DNA of 5,984 bases from Thermoplasmatota archaeon (GCA_022848825.1 JAJISH010000346.1:1-5984); one strand, 5' to 3'; positions 1-4,823 are shown, numbered from the stretch's first letter. A program made the numbers and translations. The notes: generated by a model from the letters alone, not told the origin.

Positions 1-2
1 GC

Positions 3-68
3 ACGCCGCCGGAGCACTTCATCGGCGTCAAATGGGGCACGCAGGACTACATCAGGCCGAGCGGGTGA
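3..68 (+). CDS. 3' end of an unidentified protein-coding gene (partial)
   Basis: The frame opening at base 3 reads TPPEHFIGVKWGTQDYIRPS and one more Gly, then TGA at 66-68. The mix of hydrophobic, aromatic and charged residues looks like a natural protein C-terminus, unlike the Arg/Gly/His-rich reading of the competing frame that continues past it. Only 21 residues are visible, so no family can be named. Upstream sequence is needed to confirm the frame. No hairpin or T-tract follows the stop directly. Confidence 0.35.
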   Translation, partial: TPPEHFIGVKWGTQDYIRPSG

Positions 69-112
69 GTCACGGGGGACTCCGTCTGTGGCCGTTCGGT
101 CCTGGACGCGTT

Positions 113-137
113 CACAATCGTTTCGGCGGAAGGGCCC
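113..137. repeat. 25-bp direct repeat, left copy
   Basis: This stretch matches 5001-5025 at 22 of 25 positions in the same orientation. The differences fall at repeat positions 3, 12 and 21, so all are in the same codon phase. They are silent whether read on the plus strand (HNRFGGRA) or on the minus strand (ALPPKRL followed by TGA). It begins 44 bp after the stop of the left-edge gene. It could be the relic of a multicopy coding sequence or one end of an inserted segment; the sequence does not decide between these. Confidence 0.6.
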
Positions 138-270
138 GCAGGAACGAGAATCGCAAGCCCGGGTTCGAAGAGCTGGCAAGGGGATTTGGCGCCGTCACCC
201 AGATGACGAATTTCGCAAGCTCAGAAATCGTTCGAAATGTGGCAGATTGTCCTGATTTGCATTGCATTTC

Positions 271-279
271 TTTAAGTAA
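271..279 (+). promoter_or_regulatory. Possible archaeal TATA box before a short ORF
   Basis: The box TTTAAGTAA lies in a locally AT-rich patch (about 253-283) inside GC-richer DNA. Its centre is about 28 nt before the ATG at 303, the spacing expected for a leaderless or nearly leaderless archaeal transcript. An AAAGGA at 294-299 is too close to the ATG to be a well-placed ribosome binding site, which also favours a leaderless reading. No BRE element is obvious. Confidence 0.35.
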
Positions 280-302
280 TTGGTGCAACAGAGAAAGGAA
301 TC

Positions 303-440
303 ATGAGTGCCCCTGACAAGAACGGGAACTTCGCGAAATGTGCGCTCTGGAGCGCCGGAACAAGCAGCGAGGAGCAAGCGAGGAGCAAGGTTTCAGCAAG
401 GATCCTGCAAGGAAGGAGCAAGGGAGGAGCAAGGATGTAG
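303..440 (+). CDS. Short hypothetical ORF reading into the 11-bp repeat array (45 aa)
   Basis: An ATG at 303 opens a 45-codon frame beginning MSAPDKNGNFAKCALWSAGT and ending at TAG 438-440. It is placed correctly behind the TATA-like box at 271-279. The first 20 residues look protein-like. The rest is dictated by the 11-bp array: the GCAAG core is read in turn in all three phases, giving a cycle of Q, SK and AR every 11 residues. It may be the 5' stub of a gene disrupted by repeat growth, a small real protein, or chance. No family is recognised. Confidence 0.25.
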   Translation: MSAPDKNGNFAKCALWSAGTSSEEQARSKVSARILQGRSKGGARM

Positions 441-510
441 CAAGTATGTCCCTAGTAAGTCCCTAGGATGTCGCAAGAAACCTGCGGAGGAGCTGCAAGG
501 AACCTGCAGG
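368..510. repeat. Tandem array of thirteen 11-bp units with a GCAAG core
   Basis: Starting at 368 the sequence divides without slippage into 11-bp units. Nine of thirteen end in exactly GCAAG: CGAGGAGCAAG twice, GTTTCAGCAAG, GATCCTGCAAG, GAAGGAGCAAG, GGAGGAGCAAG, GATGTAGCAAG, GATGTCGCAAG and GGAGCTGCAAG. Two (445-455 and 456-466) end in CCTAG, and two (478-488 and 500-510) carry GCGGA or GCAGG. The first six bases fall into a few classes (xGAGGA/GAAGGA, xAxCCT, xAxGTC/A). Weaker units may flank it (GGAACAAGCAG at 357-367, ACCCGAGCAGC at 511-521). The period is not a multiple of three, so the array was not selected as protein, but it is close to one turn of the helix. Its role is unknown. Confidence 0.85.
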
Positions 511-966
511 ACCCGAGCAGCGCGAGGATCGCTCACGGCTCGAGGCGCCGCGCTACTTCTAGTCTGCGAGCCAAGTCATGAATCTCGGCAGAAGTGGCTA
601 TTTTGCGTCCGTCTATTACCAGTTTCTTCCATATCACGGAGGTCTTCATCTGTGTCACAATATCCCACTTCTTGGGATGTTATGACATGAATGCGTACAC
701 AATCTACCCTCGGGATGGCGATGACGAAGGACACGTTGTCCCTGCGTGGAGAGGTGGTCCGTCTGCCCCTGTGGCTCTTCCTGATCATGTGCTGACGTTC
801 CGGGGAACGGGCCCGGTGAGCGGCGCGCTCTGATGCAGAGCAGCGGGGAGACGGACTCGTGGATATGGCGGGAGTGGTTCGAGGGTGGAGCGGGAAGGGA
901 GATGTGGTTGTCGAGGCCCGAGATGGAGGCAGGGTGACCGAAAGGTTGATTTACCGCGAGCTCTTC
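511..966. other. Gene-poor stretch before the AbiE-like operon
   Basis: No ORF here is convincing on either strand. Besides the palindrome listed separately, it contains a 26-codon frame at 715-795 starting MAMTKDTLSLRGEVVRLPLW, which looks like the N-terminus of a real protein cut short by TGA. It also contains a 47-codon GTG-started frame at 859-1002 that runs through the operators and is probably spurious. A small inverted repeat, CGTTCC-GG-GGAACG, lies at 796-809. Positions 840-940 are strongly G-rich on the plus strand. The stretch looks like decayed coding DNA plus regulatory sequence. Confidence 0.5.
653..687. repeat. 35-bp imperfect palindrome / potential hairpin
   Basis: The arms 653-667 and 673-687 are reverse-complementary at 13 of 15 positions around the 5-base loop CTTCT. 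The core is AATATCCCA against TGGGATGTT (one U.G wobble as RNA), flanked by TGTCA against TGACA after a single C/A mismatch. No T-tract follows, so it is not a simple terminator. A weak TATA-like TTATGA at its right edge lies about 30 nt before the ATG at 715, so an operator role is possible. A trace of a small mobile element is the alternative. Confidence 0.6.
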
Positions 967-968
967 TG

Positions 969-1005
969 TTCACTATACGGTGAACATTTCACTATCAGGT
1001 GAACA
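969..1005. promoter_or_regulatory. Two tandem palindromic operator sites of the AbiE-like operon
   Basis: Two 18-bp copies lie 19 bp apart, TTCACTATACGGTGAACA (969-986) and TTCACTATCAGGTGAACA (988-1005), identical at 16 of 18 positions. Each is an inverted repeat, TTCAC-N6-GTGAA. In the first, perfect pairing extends to TGTTCAC/GTGAACA (967-986). The 19-bp offset is just under two helical turns, so bound proteins would lie on nearly the same face. The position immediately before an AbiEi-like winged-helix gene fits known AbiE biology, where AbiEi represses its own operon by binding paired inverted repeats. The left copy contains a TATA-like ACTATAC. Confidence 0.85.
997..1002 (+). promoter_or_regulatory. 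Shine-Dalgarno AGGTGA embedded in the second operator
   Basis: AGGTGA is followed by a 5-nt spacer and TTG at 1008. The same hexamer precedes the gene at 3195 with a similar spacer, and GGAGGTG precedes the GTG at 1661, so this is the local ribosome-binding consensus. It supports TTG 1008 over GTG 999, which lies inside the operator and has no upstream SD. The right half-site of the second palindrome and the SD are the same bases. If the TATA-like ACTATAC in the first operator is the true promoter, transcription would start near 1003 and this SD would not be transcribed. Confidence 0.5.
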
Positions 1006-1007
1006 AC

Positions 1008-1664
1008 TTGAGGCTGAACGCACCGAAAACAATGAGACTGCTTCTGCACATCCTCACCGCCCAGGAGTTCTCCCAGAGAGGGCTCTGGTCGGAGTATAAC
1101 AAGAGAGGAAGCATCGCAATCGGCCAGGTGAACAAGGTCGTGAGATGGCTGGAGGGGAACGCGTTCGTCGAGAGGAGACGCAAGGGATACGTGCTGACGA
1201 ACCCGACCGGTCTCGTGAGGGCCATGTCCCTCTTCCGCTCCATGCGGGAGCTCAGGGCCTTCTCAGTATCGGTCGACACCTCCAGGGAGGAGGTTCTGGG
1301 AATGCTCCCGTCCGAGGCGATACTCTGCCTGGGGACCTCCGTGGAGAGGTATGGCTCGTACTTCAGGTCACCGGAGACCTCGTTCTACGCGGTCGATTGC
1401 GAAGCGCTGGAGGCCGAGTTCAGCCGTCTGAGCGAGGGGCTGACGAAGCTGTCGTGCTACAGGATTGACTTCCTCGAGCCGGATGGGCCCGCTTCCGACC
1501 GATCGATGGTCTCCTTCGAGCGGCAGGTGGACTCCCTTATCTCGCGCAAGATCGACGGGATGAGGTACACGTCCCCTGTGCAGACCGTGCTGGACATGTT
1601 CTGCGACGGCAAAGCACACTACACGAAGGAGCTGCTGAAAGACCTCTGGGAGGTGGACCTGTGA
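1008..1664 (+). CDS. AbiEi-like winged-helix antitoxin/transcriptional repressor
   Basis: This 218-residue protein (TTG start, chosen for the SD at 997-1002; GTG 999 and ATG 1032 are alternatives) has an N-terminal winged helix at about residues 7-68. The helix segment IGQVNKVVRWLEGNAFVERR is followed by the wing KGYVLTNPTGLV. The remainder is a longer C-terminal domain ending with the SPVQTVLDMF segment (189-198) and a charged tail. This order, and a nucleotidyltransferase gene overlapping by 4 bp, match the AbiEi antitoxin of type IV AbiE systems, in which the antitoxin neutralises the toxin without binding it and represses the operon. Paired operators directly upstream support autoregulation. 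The reading frame is intact. The assignment relies on architecture and context; sequence identity to characterised AbiEi proteins is probably low. Confidence 0.78.
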   Translation: MRLNAPKTMRLLLHILTAQEFSQRGLWSEYNKRGSIAIGQVNKVVRWLEGNAFVERRRKGYVLTNPTGLVRAMSLFRSMRELRAFSVSVDTSREEVLGMLPSEAILCLGTSVERYGSYFRSPETSFYAVDCEALEAEFSRLSEGLTKLSCYRIDFLEPDGPASDRSMVSFERQVDSLISRKIDGMRYTSPVQTVLDMFCDGKAHYTKELLKDLWEVDL

Positions 1665-1981
1665 CCCTCGACGAGGTGTACTACGGCGAATTGACGGACT
1701 CCACCCTCCAGGAGCTGAAGAACGTCGGCCGGTGGTTCAATACGCTCTACGGCAGCTTTCCGATGGTCATCGGTGGGCGGGCCGTCTGGCTGTACAACCC
1801 TCTCGGATACGGGTCAAGAGACATCGACCTTCTCTTCCCCGAAAGGAGGATGAAGGAGAGGCTCGCGAATCAGTATCTCGCCGCAAACGGCTACGTCCTG
1901 AAGAGACGTTCTCCGTTCGAGGAGCAGTTCGTGAAGGAGCCGAGCTCGGTGGAGGTGATGGTTTCGCGAAATCGTGCTTGA
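1661..1981 (+). CDS. Truncated AbiEii-like nucleotidyltransferase (probable decayed toxin)
   Basis: Translation starts at GTG 1661 inside the antitoxin stop (GTGA overlap), with an excellent SD, GGAGGTG, at 1649-1655. The 106-residue product has the nucleotidyltransferase signature: Gly38-Gly39 in VIGGRAVWLY, then SRDIDLLF with Asp54 and Asp56 as the presumed metal-binding pair. A typical following segment, FVKEPSSVEVMV (90-101), ends abruptly in SRNRA and a stop. AbiEii-type proteins are normally well over 200 residues, so the C-terminal half is missing. No continuation is visible in the other plus frames: one gives only FREIVLEIIGFFQKR and a stop at 2007-2009. A deletion joining the gene to foreign sequence after Val101 is the simplest explanation. 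Toxin activity is unlikely, but a minimal active form cannot be excluded. Confidence 0.75.
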   Translation: MTLDEVYYGELTDSTLQELKNVGRWFNTLYGSFPMVIGGRAVWLYNPLGYGSRDIDLLFPERRMKERLANQYLAANGYVLKRRSPFEEQFVKEPSSVEVMVSRNRA

Positions 1982-2047
1982 GATCATTGGATTCTTCCAG
2001 AAGCGATAGGGGAGGAACGATGTGGGCACGCAGAAGCTCAGATAAGC

Positions 2048-2054
2048 ATTAATA
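2048..2054 (+). promoter_or_regulatory. Possible TATA box for the membrane-protein gene
   Basis: ATTAATA is the most AT-rich heptamer between the truncated toxin and the membrane-protein gene. Usual archaeal spacing puts transcription start near 2077, about 33 nt before the SD at 2110-2117. A 10-codon ORF (2020-2052, starting MWARRSSDKH) with its own GGGGAGG SD ends inside this box and is probably a gene-start relic. Confidence 0.4.
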
Positions 2055-2109
2055 CGGAGGAATCGCTAGACCAGAAGTGATCCGGCGGCACTTAGTGTCG
2101 CAACCAGCT

Positions 2110-2117
2110 GGAGGGAG
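2110..2117 (+). promoter_or_regulatory. Strong SD preceding a CTG codon in frame with the membrane protein
   Basis: GGAGGGAG lies 6 nt (counted from GGAGG) before CTG 2121. From that CTG the frame runs without a stop into the membrane-protein gene. No ATG, GTG or TTG occurs in frame between the stop at 2067-2069 and TTG 2184, and TTG 2184 has no good SD. This ribosome binding site therefore suggests initiation at CTG 2121 or an original start that has since mutated. Confidence 0.45.
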
Positions 2118-2183
2118 AATCTGCCTGAGGAAGCTCACTGGCTCAGAAACGCCTACTTCCGCGCATACATCAAAGAGACGAAT

Positions 2184-3038
2184 TTGTGGGCGGGCGTGTT
2201 CCCTGTGATCTTCATCCCTATCGGCGTCTGGGCACTTCTTCAAGGAGCAGTCATGCCAGCGATAACGTTCTTTGTCATGGCTGTTCTGTTGCCGATAATT
2301 GCCCTCATCGCCTGGGATCTGATTGGTCGATTCTGGATTCCCCGCTATGTGATGGTTCTGGACAGCGGTGCAGTGCTTCGCTACAAAACCGGGAGGACCA
2401 AGAGAATCACATGGGAGGATGTCCGTCCACCGTTCAATGTGAGGAGACTGGGGACAGGACTACGGAAAGTCGACATCGAGGCCATTCAATTGTCCACTGG
2501 CGGGGGCAGGGTTGTCCTGTACGTGGATGCGAACATCGGCAGGGCGTTGGAAAGCAGCTACGAAGCCTGGTCCTCTCGAAGGGGGTGGCCTGGAGAAATA
2601 GTGGAGAAGAGGTTTCCCCTGGACCGCATAATCGCTGGAGAGGGAAGCAAAGCGTATGGGTACGCTTGGATAGCACTCGGAGTGGCGCTTGCATCCGTGA
2701 TGATGGTCCTTGCGTTCGTCTTGGCAGGGGTCTCCAACATCGTCTTCGATTTCTGGGTGATAGTGGTCGCCGTATCCGTGGCTGGAATGGCCAGTCTCTT
2801 TGGCCTGGCAGAAATCCGCAGTCAGGCGAAATACATTCTGCACGGTATGCTAGCGGGCTACATACCGTTGACTTCTGTCCTCGTATTGTTGGTCATCGGG
2901 ACGATGGACCAAACCTTCTTGATTCTCCTCGTCATCATTGCTATGTTTGGCCCCTTGAACTACATCCTCGTCTGGTGGAAGATATCGAAAGCGGAGAGGG
3001 GTGATTCGCCCAATGCTCCTGAGCCGAAAGGAGCCTGA
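2184..3038 (+). CDS. Six-helix integral membrane protein with central soluble domain, unknown function
   Basis: From TTG 2184 the product has 284 residues. Two hydrophobic segments (about 3-22 and 24-44) precede a soluble region (46-155) rich in beta-prone, charged stretches, including YVMVLDSGAVLRYKTGRTKR and ITWEDVRPPF. Four more segments follow (about 157-183, 186-208, 218-240, 243-265), then a short charged tail, AERGDSPNAPEPKGA. The central region resembles the PH-like inserts of bacterial/archaeal membrane proteins in outline only; no catalytic motif is seen. The frame remains open upstream to 2070, and from CTG 2121 it adds LPEEAHWLRNAYFRAYIKET and Asn, an amphipathic stretch that looks genuinely coding. 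The stated start is the conservative one. The gene probably has its own promoter and ends two bases before a hairpin terminator, so it looks monocistronic. Confidence 0.75.
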   Translation: MWAGVFPVIFIPIGVWALLQGAVMPAITFFVMAVLLPIIALIAWDLIGRFWIPRYVMVLDSGAVLRYKTGRTKRITWEDVRPPFNVRRLGTGLRKVDIEAIQLSTGGGRVVLYVDANIGRALESSYEAWSSRRGWPGEIVEKRFPLDRIIAGEGSKAYGYAWIALGVALASVMMVLAFVLAGVSNIVFDFWVIVVAVSVAGMASLFGLAEIRSQAKYILHGMLAGYIPLTSVLVLLVIGTMDQTFLILLVIIAMFGPLNYILVWWKISKAERGDSPNAPEPKGA

Positions 3039-3039
3039 A

Positions 3040-3072
3040 GGGCGCCGAGAGGCGCCCATCTTTCTGTTTTTT
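3040..3072 (+). terminator. GC-rich hairpin with T-tract terminator
   Basis: A perfect 7-bp stem, GGGCGCC/GGCGCCC (3040-3046 and 3051-3057), closes on a GAGA loop of the GNRA type. It is followed by ATC and TTTCTGTTTTTT (3061-3072). It begins two bases after the stop of the membrane-protein gene. Archaeal termination mainly needs the U-tract; the stable hairpin makes this look like a bacterial intrinsic terminator and may also protect the mRNA 3' end. Confidence 0.8.
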
Positions 3073-3168
3073 CGCGACATAGTCTTCTGCCGCCTGGCTC
3101 ACTCGGACACACTGTACAACGATTCCGTGATGATCGCGACGGCAGTCACGAATGCGAAGGAATGAGTA

Positions 3169-3188
3169 TCACCTCGAACTTCAGGTGA
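3169..3188 (+). promoter_or_regulatory. SD of the DPDNG-protein gene within a short inverted repeat
   Basis: AGGTGA (3183-3188) is the SD for ATG 3195, spaced 6 nt away. The sequence TCACCT (3169-3174), 8 nt upstream of it, is its exact reverse complement. In an mRNA that includes both arms, a 6-bp hairpin would hide the SD. No clear TATA box was found 25-30 nt further upstream, so the transcription start, and hence whether the hairpin forms, is unknown. Confidence 0.4.
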
Positions 3189-3194
3189 GCGACG

Positions 3195-3905
3195 ATGAAG
3201 AACCAATACTTCGGTGACACCAGAGACCTGTTCAAGTACGACCTCGTCCTGGAGCTGCTGCTCAAGACCGGGCTGAGACGTTTCACGTTCATACCGATGC
3301 TGACAGAGGACGACGAGACATCGGACGGGGGAAAGACCGACTATACCAAGGCCGGAACACAGAGGCGGTTTCTGACACGATTCCTGCAGGACTGCTTGAG
3401 AGACGAACGCCGTGACATACGGGAACTCGAAAGGCTTTTCCACGACGCCCAGCAGCTCGCTGGATTGGAGCTGTCGATCCACGGGAAGGCGACGTACTTT
3501 ACGCACGAGGACAGGGAGCGGTACTTCTCATCGATCGGCGAGGAACAGCTGACGAGGTCGATCATAGTCGTGGACCCCGACAATGGACTTGAGGTCAAGA
3601 GCATGAGAGGCCAGAAGGACAAGTACATCATGTACGAGGAAGTTGGGGAGCTGTACCGCCGTATGGACGAAGAGTCCGTCCTTATCGTTTTCCAGTTCAT
3701 TCCCCGTGTGGAGAGAAGGGAGTTCTTCTCTCGTATTCGCAGAAGAATCGAAAGGGAAGCTGATGTGGACTCAACCGTCCAATTCGTGTCGGACAATCAC
3801 GTGGTTTTCTTCATGCTGACCAAGCGTGATGCCGTTCATCGGGCAGTCGAGGAGGCAGTCACTTCGTATGCCGAAAACTATGGATTGAGTTCTGGTGAGC
3901 ATTGA
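3195..3905 (+). CDS. Uncharacterised NQYFGD...DPDNG-family protein
   Basis: This is a 236-residue soluble protein with an ATG start and the SD AGGTGA. The N-terminal signature MKNQYFGDTRDLFKYDLVLE (1-20) and the central IIVVDPDNGLEVKS (123-136), followed by VLIVFQFIPR (162-171), recall a family of roughly 240-residue bacterial and archaeal proteins without known function. The layout vaguely resembles Rossmann-type methyltransferases: an early N-x-F-G-D/KY block as in RlmJ-like proteins, and DPDNG where those enzymes have a DPP-type motif. No glycine-rich SAM loop is evident, so enzymatic activity is speculation. No signal peptide or membrane segment is seen. The terminator upstream separates it from the membrane-protein gene, and the following nuclease gene has its own promoter. 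Confidence 0.72.
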   Translation: MKNQYFGDTRDLFKYDLVLELLLKTGLRRFTFIPMLTEDDETSDGGKTDYTKAGTQRRFLTRFLQDCLRDERRDIRELERLFHDAQQLAGLELSIHGKATYFTHEDRERYFSSIGEEQLTRSIIVVDPDNGLEVKSMRGQKDKYIMYEEVGELYRRMDEESVLIVFQFIPRVERREFFSRIRRRIEREADVDSTVQFVSDNHVVFFMLTKRDAVHRAVEEAVTSYAENYGLSSGEH

Positions 3906-3975
3906 GTTGATGTGTACCGACAGGTGAGGGCGGCGGATGAGGCCGCTGGTCAAGAACTTCACCCACGCCAAAAGC

Positions 3976-3982
3976 AATATAT
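3976..3982 (+). promoter_or_regulatory. Archaeal TATA box for a leaderless thermonuclease transcript
   Basis: AATATAT, preceded by the purine-rich CCAAAAGC (a plausible BRE), is centred 26 nt before ATG 4005. That places transcription start at or next to the A of the ATG. No SD precedes that ATG, which is consistent with leaderless translation. This is the clearest archaeal promoter in the window. Confidence 0.65.
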
Positions 3983-4004
3983 CTCCCTCTCGTTATGTGA
4001 TTTG

Positions 4005-4823
4005 ATGAAGAAGGCGTGGGCGGTCCTCGTAGTCCTTGTCATAGTTCCAGCCATGGTCCTGTACGTCGCATCAACTCAGATTGCCAACACAAACCCATCG
4101 CCGAATGACGAGGGAGGCGGGGAAAACATAACCTACTCTGTCATCAGGATCATAGACGGGGACACGATCGAGATAGAGGACGACTGGAGGGTCAGACTAG
4201 TAGGGATCGATACGCCTGAGAGCGGTGAGACCTTCTACTACGAGTGCAAATCCAAACTCTCGGAGTTGATCGGAAACCACAAGGTGAGACTTGAGGAGGA
4301 TGTCGAAGACACAGACCATTACGGAAGGTTGCTGAGGTATGTCTGGGTAGGCAGTCTCCACGTCAACATGGAAATGGTCAGGAGCGGGTGGGCAGAAGCG
4401 TATCCGTACTCACCCAACACGAAGTACGCCTCGCAATTCGAGAGTGCAGAACAGGAGGCCAGGAACGCTCAGCGAGGGATGTGGGAAGAATCCTCCGCTG
4501 ACGTCTATATCTCCTACGTCCACGAGAACGCTGCTGGTAATGACTGGTATAACCTGAACGATGAGTACATAGTCTTCACGAACGGTGGAAACACAGCTGC
4601 TACCCTTACCGGGTGGCGCGTGAGCGATGAATACGGCCACGAGTACACGTTCCCCTCCTTCACATTGAGCGCTTACGCATCAGTCACCCTCTATACTGGA
4701 AGCGGAACGGACACAGCAACGGAGTTGTATTGGGGTAGCGAGTCTCCCATATGGAACAACGACGGTGATACTGTTTTTCTGAGAGATTCTACTGGCGCTC
4801 TGGTTGATAGCTATCAGTGGTGA
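4005..4823 (+). CDS. Membrane-anchored or secreted thermonuclease (SNase-like) with C-terminal lamin-tail domain
   Basis: The 272-residue product starts at ATG 4005 (leaderless promoter; the frame can be extended to GTG 3912, but that sequence is not protein-like). Residues 1-24 form a signal peptide or anchor, with Lys2-Lys3 then a hydrophobic run. A polar linker leads to a staphylococcal-nuclease domain (about 43-163). Asp51-Gly-Asp53 starts IIDGDTIEIE, and VRLVGIDTPE carries Arg64 and Glu72. HYGRLLRYVW carries Arg108. These correspond to Asp21, Arg35, Glu43 and Arg87 of the staphylococcal enzyme, so catalysis of Ca2+-dependent nucleic-acid cleavage outside the cell is likely. Residues about 165-272 form a lamin-tail (LTD) domain with EYIVFTN, TGWRVSD, LYTGSGT, PIWNNDGDTVFLRD and a VDSYQW end. 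The full frame is intact. Confidence 0.93.
   Translation: MKKAWAVLVVLVIVPAMVLYVASTQIANTNPSPNDEGGGENITYSVIRIIDGDTIEIEDDWRVRLVGIDTPESGETFYYECKSKLSELIGNHKVRLEEDVEDTDHYGRLLRYVWVGSLHVNMEMVRSGWAEAYPYSPNTKYASQFESAEQEARNAQRGMWEESSADVYISYVHENAAGNDWYNLNDEYIVFTNGGNTAATLTGWRVSDEYGHEYTFPSFTLSAYASVTLYTGSGTDTATELYWGSESPIWNNDGDTVFLRDSTGALVDSYQW

Noticed and set aside
140..190. tRNA-like segment with GGTTCGA, as in a T-loop
   Set aside because: The flanking bases cannot form the 5-bp T-stem and there is no anticodon or acceptor stem.
32..316. 94-codon plus-strand frame spanning the left 25-bp repeat
   Set aside because: The Arg/His/Gly-rich N-terminal part overlaps a better gene end at 3-68. There is no SD, and it resembles an accidental frame apart from the HNRFGGRA repeat segment.
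368..510. CRISPR array
   Set aside because: The units are only 11 bp, with no 23-40 bp repeats, no spacers of uniform length and no cas genes in view.
859..1002. GTG-started 47-codon ORF reading through both operators
   Set aside because: No SD, it covers the regulatory palindromes, and its end is dictated by them.
3001..3165. A 54-codon frame whose end (CRLAHSDTLYNDSVMIATAV, then TNAKE) looks protein-like
   Set aside because: It begins inside the membrane-protein gene and runs through a clear terminator; no promoter or SD supports it. At most it is a relic of a lost gene end before 3165.
3099..3506. Long minus-strand ORF of 135 codons, and another at 3341-3796
   Set aside because: They are antisense to the well-supported gene at 3195-3905 and arise from its codon bias; composition is unnatural (runs of Ser in the second).
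3930..3946. GCGGC/GCCGC hairpin after the DPDNG-protein gene
   Set aside because: It is a five-pair stem with a 7-base loop and no T-tract, so it is not a convincing terminator.
3912..4004. N-terminal extension of the nuclease from GTG 3912
   Set aside because: The added residues precede the Lys-Lys-hydrophobic signal sequence and cross the TATA box. The promoter spacing favours ATG 4005.
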